A stretch of DNA of 28,792 nt, taken from contig CALVVH010000011.1 in NCBI GenBank assembly GCA_944363805.1, positions 1 to 28,792 of the forward strand, in the 5' to 3' direction. Position numbers and translations under genes: made by a program. This document shows, one piece after another, positions 14,432 to 22,414 of the stretch. Below the pieces are notes generated by a model. That model did not search any database, was not told the DNA's origin, and was given only the letters and a program-made list of their open reading frames with translations. Each line of letters begins with the position of its first letter. The first letter of the stretch is position 1. The DNA comes from an uncultured Bacilli bacterium (lineage in GTDB: Bacteria; Bacillota_I; Bacilli_A; RF39; UBA660).

Positions 14432-16042
14432 TTACATTTTTTCTGGTGGGATTACCCCGATTAAATTTAATGCATTATATATTGTTTGACGTATTCCTTT
14501 AATTAACAAGATGTTTTCCATAGTTTCTTGTTCATTATCAGTAAGTATTCTATTTTTAGAATAATATGTATGAAAAAGATTAGCTAATTCATAAACGTAG
14601 TTAGTAACTAAATGAGGAAGTTCCTTTAAAGCAGCATTTTCAACTACTTCTGGAAAAGCATATACTTTTTCTAACACATTATATGTATCAACATTATTTA
14701 ATGTTTCAAATTTTTCAGGAATATTGTTGGTATCTTTTTCTCTTAAAATTGATGATATTCTCGCATAAGCATAAGATACGTAGAATACTGGATTTTCGTT
14801 AGATTTACTTTTGGCTAGGCCTAGGTCAAAATCCATTTGGGTATCAAGGCTATATCTTGAAAAATAATAACGAGCTGCATTGACTCCAACTTCATCAATT
14901 AGTTCTTTTAAAGTAACTGATTTACCAGTGCGCTTGCTCATTTTGACAACCTCACCATTTTCCACAAGACGAACTAGTTGTAATAGTTTTACTTCTAGTT
15001 TATCAGGATCGTTGCCTAGGGCTTTAACACTACTTTTTAGTCTAGCAACATAACCATGATGGTCTGTTCCAAAGATATCAATCATTTTATCATAGCCACG
15101 ATTATATTTATCATAGTGATATGCAATATCGGGAACTAAATAAGTAAGAGTTCCATCTTCTTTAATTAAAACATGGTCTTTATCATCAAATATACTGCTA
15201 CATTTAAACCAAGTAGCACCATCACTAACATATGTATAGCCATTTTGAGATAATTTGTTTATTATATCTTTTAAATCGTATTTTTTACTAATGGCTTTTT
15301 CACTAGTAAATACATCATAATTGATACCATATTCTTTTAAGTCAGCGATGATACGATCTAACATTTTTTGAGTACCAAATTCTTTATAAAATTCAATATT
15401 TTTATCTAAATAAGTATCTTGATGTTCGGCATAAATTTCTTCAGCCATAGCAATTATTTCTTTACCAAAGTAACCGTTTTCAGGCATTGGATAATCTTGC
15501 TTACAAATTTCAAAATAACGAGCTTTTATCGATTCACCCAAATTATTGATTTGGTTTCCAGCATCATTAATATAATATTCTTCAGTTACATCAAAGCCAC
15601 AGAAGCGCATTATACGAGCAAGAGAATCCCCATAAGCACCACCCCTAGCATTACCTAAATGAAGGATACCAGTAGGATTAGCACTAACAAATTCAATATT
15701 TATTTTTTGACCATTACCAATGTTGCTTCGTCCATAATTTTCTTTTTCAACTAAAACTTTTTTTAAGTTTTCTAATAAGTAATCCTTGGCTACAAAAAAG
15801 TTTATAAAACCGGGAGCTTTAATTTCAATGTTGGTAACTTGTGAACAACTAAAATTATCAACCAAAGATGCAGCAATATTCATAGGATTCTCATGCATGA
15901 TTCCAGCAAGTTTCATAGCAATATTACTAGCATAATCGCCATTTTCTTTTTGTTTAGGACGACTTATTTCAATAATTCCATCATAATTAATTCCCATATC
16001 GGAAATGCTTTTTTGCAATGCAGCAATTATTAATTCTTTCAT
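14432..16042 (-). CDS. argS: Arginyl-tRNA synthetase
   Basis: Class I synthetase charging tRNA-Arg. The 536-residue protein has the N-terminal additional domain that binds the tRNA D-loop (residues 1 to about 90), the HIGH-type signature ANPTGILHLGNARGG (121-135; HLGN variant), the KMSKRTGKS loop (367-375) and an anticodon-binding helical domain at the C-terminus ending VIPPEKM. Length is normal to slightly short. GAGGAATGAG lies just before the ATG and one base separates it from the ywiB-like gene. No T-box or other leader is present between them, so it is read from the ywiB promoter. Confidence 0.97.
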   Translation of the reverse strand: MKELIIAALQKSISDMGINYDGIIEISRPKQKENGDYASNIAMKLAGIMHENPMNIAASLVDNFSCSQVTNIEIKAPGFINFFVAKDYLLENLKKVLVEKENYGRSNIGNGQKINIEFVSANPTGILHLGNARGGAYGDSLARIMRFCGFDVTEEYYINDAGNQINNLGESIKARYFEICKQDYPMPENGYFGKEIIAMAEEIYAEHQDTYLDKNIEFYKEFGTQKMLDRIIADLKEYGINYDVFTSEKAISKKYDLKDIINKLSQNGYTYVSDGATWFKCSSIFDDKDHVLIKEDGTLTYLVPDIAYHYDKYNRGYDKMIDIFGTDHHGYVARLKSSVKALGNDPDKLEVKLLQLVRLVENGEVVKMSKRTGKSVTLKELIDEVGVNAARYYFSRYSLDTQMDFDLGLAKSKSNENPVFYVSYAYARISSILREKDTNNIPEKFETLNNVDTYNVLEKVYAFPEVVENAALKELPHLVTNYVYELANLFHTYYSKNRILTDNEQETMENILLIKGIRQTIYNALNLIGVIPPEKM

Positions 16043-16043
16043 C

Positions 16044-16385
16044 TCATTCCTCTTTCATATTTATAGTTATTACTTTTTCATCATCTGCTATTTTATATTT
16101 TATTATTACTCTTTTTTCATCTCTATCAATATTGCTTTCGCAATCAAAACTACAATTTTCATGAGTTGGAAAAGTAAATGCGCAAACATTATTTAAAAAA
16201 TCTATTTCCATAATATATTCACTAGATAAACGTTTATACTTTTGATTTTCTAAATCAATATAATTTGTTACATCTGATTCAATAAACTCTAAATATTTAT
16301 CTTCTTCATATTTACAATAAACATCTTTTAAATCAACTAAAATAGAGGCATTATTGGAAAGTTGCCAGTCGATTTTTTGGCGCAA
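16044..16385 (-). CDS. DUF1934 (YwiB-type) small beta-barrel protein
   Basis: A protein of about 113 residues, mostly alternating hydrophobic strands, matching the DUF1934/YwiB family that lies beside argS in Bacilli. Function is unknown; the family fold is calycin/lipocalin-like. The longest ORF opens at 16442, but a promoter -10 lies at 16414-16419, inside that extension, so it cannot be the start. I prefer the TTG at 16385, preceded by GGGGTG at six bases, giving MRQKIDWQLSN. Stop is TGA, one base before argS begins. Confidence 0.75.
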   Translation of the reverse strand: MRQKIDWQLSNNASILVDLKDVYCKYEEDKYLEFIESDVTNYIDLENQKYKRLSSEYIMEIDFLNNVCAFTFPTHENCSFDCESNIDRDEKRVIIKYKIADDEKVITINMKEE

Positions 16386-16413
16386 TTTCTTCACCCCGCT
16401 TTTTTTCTTGATA

Positions 16414-16442
16414 ATTATAGCATAATATATAGAATTTTGCAC
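16414..16442 (-). promoter_or_regulatory. Promoter of ywiB-argS-rpoE
   Basis: Minus-strand GTGCAA and TATAAT (16414-16419) are 17 bases apart, with an extended -10 TG. Predicted transcription begins near 16407, about 20 bases before the TTG start. Confidence 0.55.
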
Positions 16443-16489
16443 TTATATTTTACATTTTTTTTAACATAATAAACTACAGGTGATATAAA

Positions 16490-18430
16490 TTGAAAAAAGT
16501 TCGTTTTTTATTCAAGTTAATACTTTTCGGATTTATATCTTTTATTGTTGTCATTATTGGGCTTTATACCTATGCTTATCTTAGTCCTAGGCTTGATTTA
16601 AAAACTAGCGGAAGTCTATATTTATATGATAATAATAATGAACTTATCTATCAAGGTTCTAGAAATAATGAATGGTCAAATATTGAAGATATTAGTGAGT
16701 ATTTAATCGATGCTACAATTGCAGTTGAAGATAAAAATTTTTATAAGCATCACGGATTTGACTATTTGAGAATTATAAAAGCAATGTATTTAAATATTAA
16801 AAATGGTTCAATTGTTCAAGGAGCATCAACTATTTCCCAACAGTATATCAAAAATTTGTATTTAGATTTTGATCAAACTTGGGAAAGAAAAATAGAAGAA
16901 GCATTTTTGACTCTCGAATTAGAAGTGCATTATGATAAAGACGAAATATTAGAAGGATATTTAAATACTATCAATTATGGACAAGGTAATATGGGGATTG
17001 TCAATGCATCTTCCTACTACTTTAATAAAAAACCAAGTGAACTAACTTTAGAAGAAGCTATAATGCTAGCAGGTATATCTAAAAATCCGGCGGCTTATAA
17101 TCCGGTGTCTGATTATGATGCTTGTATAAAAAGGGCCAAAATTGTTGCTAAAGCGATGCTAAATAATGATTATATTGATGAAGCAACGTATAATAGTTTA
17201 TTTCAAAATAACATTGAAATATATGGTCAAAACAAAACAAATAATTTACAAATGTTAATGTATTATCAAGATGCTGTTTTGGATGAATTAGCCAACATTC
17301 CGAAGATTCCCGAATCATTAGTTGATGCTGGAGGATTAAAAATATACACTACTTTGGATATGGACGCTCAAGCCAAGATGGAAGAAAATATTTTAAATAA
17401 TAGACCAGATGAAGAAATTCAAGTTGCAAGTGTTATAGTTGATCCGAATACTGGAGCTGTCAAAGCTTTAACCGGAGGAATGAATTATGCAACTAGCGAG
17501 TATAACCGAGCATTGGAAAGCAAGAGACAAGTAGGATCAACAATGAAACCGTTTCTTTATTATGCAGCTTTGGAAAATAATATGACAATGTCTTCAACAT
17601 TTTCGAGTGAACCGACGACATTTAATCTTTCCAATGGAAAAACTTACAGTCCAGCGAATGCTAGCGATTTATATGCTAACAAAAATATCACTATGGCTGC
17701 AGCTTTAGCTTTATCTGATAATATTTATGCAGTTAAGACTAACTTATTTTTGGGTGTTGATAAGATGATTGGAGTGGCACATCGAACAGGTATTACTGCA
17801 GAATTAAACGAAGTTGCTTCGCTTCCTCTAGGAACTAGTGAAATAAATTTAGTTGATTTTGCTACAGGATACACTACTTTTGCTTCTGGAGGATATCAAA
17901 AAGACTTATATTTTATCGAAAAAATTGAAGATTTAGATGGTAACGTTTTATATGAACATGAAGAAAAAAACAAATTGGTTTTGAATCCAAATTATACTTA
18001 TATATTAAATGAAATGATGAATACGACAAGTAATGATGCTTTCGTCGATTATACAACGCCGACAGCTTTAACTATCTCAGCAAAATTTAGTAATAAATAT
18101 GCAATAAAAACTGGGTCTACTAATACAGATTTTTGGATAGTTGGATATAATCAAGATGCATTAGTTATGACTTGGATGGGGTATGATGATAATCAAACGA
18201 TAACTTCGAAAGTACGAACCAATTCTAAAAATGCATGGGCCAATACTATCGAATATGTTTTAAAGAATATTGACACTAGTTGGTATGAAACTCCCAAAAA
18301 CGTAGTCGCCATTCCCTTAGATGCTATAACTGGGGAAGTAACAAACAATGCGGATAAAGCTGCTCTTTATTATTATGTTAAAGGGTCAGAACCTGGTGTT
18401 ACTAACGAACAATATGTAAGTGGTGAGTAA
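16490..18430 (+). CDS. Class A penicillin-binding protein (PbpG/PBP1-like)
   Basis: A bifunctional peptidoglycan synthase of 646 residues, anchored by one membrane segment (about 8-28). The glycosyltransferase domain has AVEDKNFYKHHGFD with the catalytic E80, QGASTISQQ (110-118), and EGYLNTINYG (155-164). The transpeptidase domain has SxxK (S350-K353, GSTMKP), SDN (409-411) and KTGST (540-544). No C-terminal Fn3 or long tail is present. It is the only large gene on the + strand in the first 25 kb. In Bacillus the sporulation PBP pbpG maps in the same wider region, so a role in spore wall is possible but is inference. It starts with TTG preceded by AGGTGA. A shared bidirectional terminator separates it from noc. 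Confidence 0.95.
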   Translation: MKKVRFLFKLILFGFISFIVVIIGLYTYAYLSPRLDLKTSGSLYLYDNNNELIYQGSRNNEWSNIEDISEYLIDATIAVEDKNFYKHHGFDYLRIIKAMYLNIKNGSIVQGASTISQQYIKNLYLDFDQTWERKIEEAFLTLELEVHYDKDEILEGYLNTINYGQGNMGIVNASSYYFNKKPSELTLEEAIMLAGISKNPAAYNPVSDYDACIKRAKIVAKAMLNNDYIDEATYNSLFQNNIEIYGQNKTNNLQMLMYYQDAVLDELANIPKIPESLVDAGGLKIYTTLDMDAQAKMEENILNNRPDEEIQVASVIVDPNTGAVKALTGGMNYATSEYNRALESKRQVGSTMKPFLYYAALENNMTMSSTFSSEPTTFNLSNGKTYSPANASDLYANKNITMAAALALSDNIYAVKTNLFLGVDKMIGVAHRTGITAELNEVASLPLGTSEINLVDFATGYTTFASGGYQKDLYFIEKIEDLDGNVLYEHEEKNKLVLNPNYTYILNEMMNTTSNDAFVDYTTPTALTISAKFSNKYAIKTGSTNTDFWIVGYNQDALVMTWMGYDDNQTITSKVRTNSKNAWANTIEYVLKNIDTSWYETPKNVVAIPLDAITGEVTNNADKAALYYYVKGSEPGVTNEQYVSGE

Positions 18431-18438
18431 GAAAAAAA

Positions 18439-18459
18439 TACTGAGTGAAAAACTCAGTA
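18439..18459. terminator. Bidirectional terminator between the PBP and noc
   Basis: TACTGAGT and ACTCAGTA arms (eight perfect pairs) enclose GAAAA. Seven A before the hairpin supply a T tract for minus-strand transcripts from noc; on the + strand CTCTTTATATTTT follows. It lies between the two convergent genes. Confidence 0.8.
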
Positions 18460-18463
18460 CTCT

Positions 18464-18850
18464 TTATATTTTGTCTTTTTTTATTTTTATCATTATATGG
18501 TATTCTGTTGGTAAATTTATTTCTTCAATCACTACTTTGTCACTATCAAAATTTAGACCTCGAACAGTTTTAATTACTTGATCTAAATAGTCATTATTCA
18601 TAACTTTATTTTCTGTTGGAGTACTAGGAATTATGAAATCATCAAGCATTTCGATATTTTCTGTTTGATTTAAAATATCACTAGCTTTTGGAGGTTCATC
18701 TTCAACTTTTGGCAGTTCAAATGTTTTTTGAGGTTCTTCTAAGTCGAGATTGGCTGCTTGACTTTCAAGGAAGTTAAAAAACTTATTTGGAGTCTTTTCG
18801 GGATTGCCAAACATAGGGCTCGAACTAATATTAGTTTGATTAGAATTCAT
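18464..18850 (-). CDS. Possible internal translation product of noc (C-terminal isoform)
   Basis: AAAGGAGG at 18858-18865 lies seven bases before an in-frame ATG at 18850. This is one of the strongest ribosome sites in the window and it is inside a coding region. Initiation here would give 128 residues: the second half of the linker, with NKFFNFLESQ, and the C-terminal domain. The codons also fit the protein sequence (IKGGNDM), so coincidence is possible in an AT-rich gene using GGA GGT. Alternatively it is the remnant start of a second gene fused to noc. Confidence 0.35.
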   Translation of the reverse strand: MNSNQTNISSSPMFGNPEKTPNKFFNFLESQAANLDLEEPQKTFELPKVEDEPPKASDILNQTENIEMLDDFIIPSTPTENKVMNNDYLDQVIKTVRGLNFDSDKVVIEEINLPTEYHIMIKIKKDKI

Positions 18851-19798
18851 ATCATTACCTCCTTTAATTGGTTGGGGATTAGATTGATTTAATGTTTTTA
18901 TATCGACAGAATTATGAACTATATTTTCAATATTAGGGCCACCAGAAATTACTGGAATATCATCGATATCACTAGGAGTTTGAGCGGTACTTTGATTGGA
19001 ATTTGAATTTTCATTGATTGGCGGTGTTTGAGGTAATGTTGAAGATGCTGACGTTGGGGAATTGGGTTTATTTAATAAATTATTGATAATGTTTGTGGCA
19101 TTATTAATATCAGTTTGGGAAACTATTTCTTTTTGAACAGAGTTTGTGGTTGTTGTTGAAGATGAGCTTACAACAATATTAGAATCAGGAACTATCCTTT
19201 TTATCTCATCTTCTAATTGCTTTACTGTTAATCTTTCAGTAATAATTTTATTTAGTAGCACTTTTTGCATTTCATGGTCTTTAATTTTTAATAATGAGCG
19301 AGCATGTCTTTCAGAAATTTGCTCTTTAATTACCGCCTGTTGGACAGATTCATCAAGAGTTAACAAACGTAATTTATTAGAAATTGCTGATTGAGATAAG
19401 CCCATTTTTTTAGCTAATTCTTCTTGCGTCATGTAACCTTTTTCTAATAACGCTTGATAAGATCTGGCTTCTTCAATTGCAGTTAGATCTTTACGTTGAA
19501 CATTTTCAACAATGGCAACTTCCGCACTAGCAGTATCGCTTAAATTAGAAATAATTGCAGGTACAGCCACTAGGCCAGCCATACGAGCAGCTTTATATCT
19601 TCTTTCCCCAGCGACAATTTCGTATTTATCGTTTTTTCTTCTTAAAACTAATGGCTGAATTATGCCATGTTGTTTGATAGAAGCGGCCAGATCAGCTAAA
19701 GAGGCATCATCAAAAGCCAATCGTGGTTGAAAACGATTGGGTATTATATCCTCAATAGGCACTTGAAGTATCTTTTCTTCTGTTTGTGTATTATTCAC
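18464..19798 (-). CDS. noc: Nucleoid occlusion protein Noc (ParB/CTPase family), extended linker
   Basis: Noc is a CTP-dependent DNA clamp that binds specific sites and the membrane to keep the division ring off the nucleoid. Residues 10-110 form the CTP-binding domain with GERRYKAARMAG (64-75) and ENVQRKDL (98-105). The HTH (about 122-148) reads GLSQSAISNKLRLL. Q136 and K142 sit where Noc proteins have Gln and Lys and parS-binding ParB has Arg and Thr, favouring Noc specificity. Residues 210-400 are a Ser/Asn/Pro-rich linker, and about 403-442 form a small C-terminal domain. At 444 residues it is far longer than Bacillus Noc (about 283). The N-terminal amphipathic helix of Bacillus Noc is absent. 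It begins with GTG, AAGGG nine bases upstream. A perfect internal ribosome site precedes M317. Confidence 0.88.
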   Translation of the reverse strand: MNNTQTEEKILQVPIEDIIPNRFQPRLAFDDASLADLAASIKQHGIIQPLVLRRKNDKYEIVAGERRYKAARMAGLVAVPAIISNLSDTASAEVAIVENVQRKDLTAIEEARSYQALLEKGYMTQEELAKKMGLSQSAISNKLRLLTLDESVQQAVIKEQISERHARSLLKIKDHEMQKVLLNKIITERLTVKQLEDEIKRIVPDSNIVVSSSSTTTTNSVQKEIVSQTDINNATNIINNLLNKPNSPTSASSTLPQTPPINENSNSNQSTAQTPSDIDDIPVISGGPNIENIVHNSVDIKTLNQSNPQPIKGGNDMNSNQTNISSSPMFGNPEKTPNKFFNFLESQAANLDLEEPQKTFELPKVEDEPPKASDILNQTENIEMLDDFIIPSTPTENKVMNNDYLDQVIKTVRGLNFDSDKVVIEEINLPTEYHIMIKIKKDKI

Positions 19799-19841
19799 TT
19801 AAATCAACCCTTTATTCTCTTATAATTTTATCTTATATAAG

Positions 19842-20552
19842 TTATTTTTGCAATGGTTTTTTGATAATTTTTTCATATGGTCTTAATTTATTTATGTCGC
19901 TATTGCAAATTTTTTGAATGGTTATTAGCATTCTTTTGCCGGCGTCATGTGGCAAAGCAAATTCTTTTACATCCTCGATTTTGCCACCGAGATAAGTAAT
20001 AGCATACTCGCTATTTTCTAGTTCCTCTTGGGCATTACCTTTCATGGCAACAAAATATTTGTTTATGCCTACTAGTGGTAAAGATAATTCTACTAAAACA
20101 GGAAGATTTGTAACTGCTCGAGCAGTTACAATGTCAATTTTGTTGATAAATTTTGGAGTAATATTTTCGATACGATCGTTGATAACTTCTAATTTATCAA
20201 CATTTAATTTTTCTTTTAATTCACTTAAAAATCTAGTTTTTTTATTATTAGAATCAACTAAATATATTTGTAATTCGGGAAAAAATATTTTTAAAACCAT
20301 TCCAGGAAATCCAGCGCCAGAACCAATGTCTAGTAAAGTATTATATTCAGTTAGATTAATAGATTTTATTAAAGTCAAAGAATCGTAGAAATGTTTTAAA
20401 TAGACTTCTTCCCTATTCTTTATAGCGGTTAAGTTAGTATGTGCATTATATTCTAACAAAAAATTGCAATAAACATCCAATTTTTCTAGTTGTTCTTCAA
20501 TTACATTAATTCCTAACTTTTTTACTTCTCTTACAAATTCTTCTAAATTCAT
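19842..20552 (-). CDS. rsmG: 16S rRNA (guanine527-N7)-methyltransferase
   Basis: RsmG (GidB) methylates N7 of G527 in 16S rRNA; loss gives low-level streptomycin resistance in several bacteria. The 236-residue protein shows YNAHTNLTAI near residues 34-43, the SAM-binding loop LLDIGSGAGFPGMVLKIFFP (about 73-92), and DIVTARAV (about 139-146), all typical. Its ATG overlaps the mnmG stop (ATGA), so the pair is translationally coupled. noc follows after about 40 bases, the conserved Bacilli order. Confidence 0.96.
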   Translation of the reverse strand: MNLEEFVREVKKLGINVIEEQLEKLDVYCNFLLEYNAHTNLTAIKNREEVYLKHFYDSLTLIKSINLTEYNTLLDIGSGAGFPGMVLKIFFPELQIYLVDSNNKKTRFLSELKEKLNVDKLEVINDRIENITPKFINKIDIVTARAVTNLPVLVELSLPLVGINKYFVAMKGNAQEELENSEYAITYLGGKIEDVKEFALPHDAGKRMLITIQKICNSDINKLRPYEKIIKKPLQK

Positions 20553-22405
20553 TTGTTATATTCCTTCTTTAAATAAACTGATAATACGGAAATATCGACA
20601 GGATTTACCCCACTTATTCGGGATGCTTGAGCAATAGTTTTAGGGCGAACAACACTCAATTTTTGTCTTGCTTCACTGGCTAAGTTTGTAACGCATGAAT
20701 AATCGATATCATCAGGTATTTCTTTTTCTTCTAGTTTTATTAGTTTTTCAACTTCTTTATACGCTTTTTTAATATATCCTTCATATTTAACATCTATTTC
20801 TACTTGTTCTTTTACTTCTTCACTGTAATCGAGTTGAATAAAATTTTCTAAGAAAGAAAGTTTTATTTCTGGTCTTTTAAGTAGTTCATAATATGTTAAA
20901 TTACTACTTGGAATTGGGATGTTATTTTCTATAAAAATATTTTTATTATCTTCTGTTATTTTAATGTGATTTTCTTTTAAATACTTAATTAAATCTGCTA
21001 TTTTTTGTTTCTTTTCTTGAAGGCGATTATATTGTTCATCAGAAATTGTACCACATTTTTTTGCATAATCTCGAAGACGCAAATCAGCATTATCATGTCT
21101 TAAGATAAGGCGAAATTCAGCACGAGATGTAAGCATACGGTATGGTTCAATTGTTCCTTTAGTTACTAAGTCATCGATTAATACACCTATGTAAGCATCA
21201 CTTCTTTTTAAAATTAAAGGTTCTTTATTATCTAATTTTAATGATGCATTAATTCCAGCGACAATACCTTGACCTGCCGCTTCTTCATAGCCGGAGGTGC
21301 CATTTATTTGACCCGCTGTAAATAAGTTTTTAATAACTTTATTTTCTAAAGATGGATAAATTTGTAAAGGGTCGATAGCATCATATTCGATAGCATAAGC
21401 ATATTTAGTTATAACTGCATTTTCTAAGCCTTTAAGACTATGAACCATAAGTTCTTGAACATCTCTTGGCATACTGGTAGAAAAGCCTTGTAAATACCAA
21501 TCATCATAATATAAACTTTCAGGTTCTAAAAATAATTGGTGTCTTTCTTTATCAGCAAATCTAACTATTTTATCTTCAATTGATGGACAATATCTAGGTC
21601 CTACTCCAGTTGCATAGCCACCATACATGGCTGATTTATTTAAGTTATCACGAATAATCTTGTGAGTTGTTTCATTAGTATATAAAAGATAACATGATTG
21701 TTGCTTATCTACATCGTAAGATGGTTCATAATCAAAACTGAATGTCCAAGGTGTATTATCACCTTTTTCTTCTTGCATAACAGAAAAATCAATTGAGTCT
21801 TTTTTAATTCTTTGAGGAGTACCTGTTTTAAGACGAATAATTTTTAAACCATATTCTTTTAATTTATCTGATAATTGATTGCTTCTTGCTTCACCATGAG
21901 GTCCTCCGGGAGTATTTTCACTACCAATCAAAATGTTACCTTTTAGGTAAGTTCCAGTTGTTAAAATAACTGTTTTACCACTTATTTTTTCGCCATCTGC
22001 TGTAACTACACCTTTAACGGTATTATCTTCGACGATCAAGTCTTCAACCATTGCTTCTTTAATTGTTAAATTTGGTGTATGCATTAATGCTTCTTGCATA
22101 TTTTTTGGATAAGTTATTTTGTCAGCTTGGGCACGCAAAGAACGAACTGCTGGACCTTTAGAGTTATTAAGCATTTTTATTTGAATTTGACTAATATCAG
22201 CGATATGACCCATTAGGCCTCCGAGTGCATCAACTTCGCGGACAATTATCCCTTTGGCAGTTCCACCGATCGATGGATTACATGGCATATCACCAATATT
22301 TTTGATATTGCCAGTTACTAAAAGTGTTTTCTTGCCTATTTTAGCAGCAATGTGACTTGCTTCTATTCCAGCATGTCCTCCACCAACAACTATACAATCA
22401 TACAT
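20549..22405 (-). CDS. mnmG: tRNA uridine-34 5-carboxymethylaminomethyl modification enzyme, FAD subunit
   Basis: MnmG (GidA) works with MnmE to install the cmnm5 group at wobble U34 of several tRNAs, using FAD, glycine and a folate. The protein (618 residues) opens MYDCIVVGGGHAGIEAS, the Rossmann FAD site, with PCNPSIGGTAKG (about 46-57 of the longest ORF), a second nucleotide-binding region, and the C-terminal helical domain that meets MnmE. Length is normal. The longest ORF starts at GTG 22414, but the ATG at 22405 has AGGTGAG five bases upstream and gives the usual N-terminus. It follows mnmE directly. Confidence 0.97.
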   Translation of the reverse strand: MYDCIVVGGGHAGIEASHIAAKIGKKTLLVTGNIKNIGDMPCNPSIGGTAKGIIVREVDALGGLMGHIADISQIQIKMLNNSKGPAVRSLRAQADKITYPKNMQEALMHTPNLTIKEAMVEDLIVEDNTVKGVVTADGEKISGKTVILTTGTYLKGNILIGSENTPGGPHGEARSNQLSDKLKEYGLKIIRLKTGTPQRIKKDSIDFSVMQEEKGDNTPWTFSFDYEPSYDVDKQQSCYLLYTNETTHKIIRDNLNKSAMYGGYATGVGPRYCPSIEDKIVRFADKERHQLFLEPESLYYDDWYLQGFSTSMPRDVQELMVHSLKGLENAVITKYAYAIEYDAIDPLQIYPSLENKVIKNLFTAGQINGTSGYEEAAGQGIVAGINASLKLDNKEPLILKRSDAYIGVLIDDLVTKGTIEPYRMLTSRAEFRLILRHDNADLRLRDYAKKCGTISDEQYNRLQEKKQKIADLIKYLKENHIKITEDNKNIFIENNIPIPSSNLTYYELLKRPEIKLSFLENFIQLDYSEEVKEQVEIDVKYEGYIKKAYKEVEKLIKLEEKEIPDDIDYSCVTNLASEARQKLSVVRPKTIAQASRISGVNPVDISVLSVYLKKEYNK

Positions 22406-22414
22406 AAATCTCAC

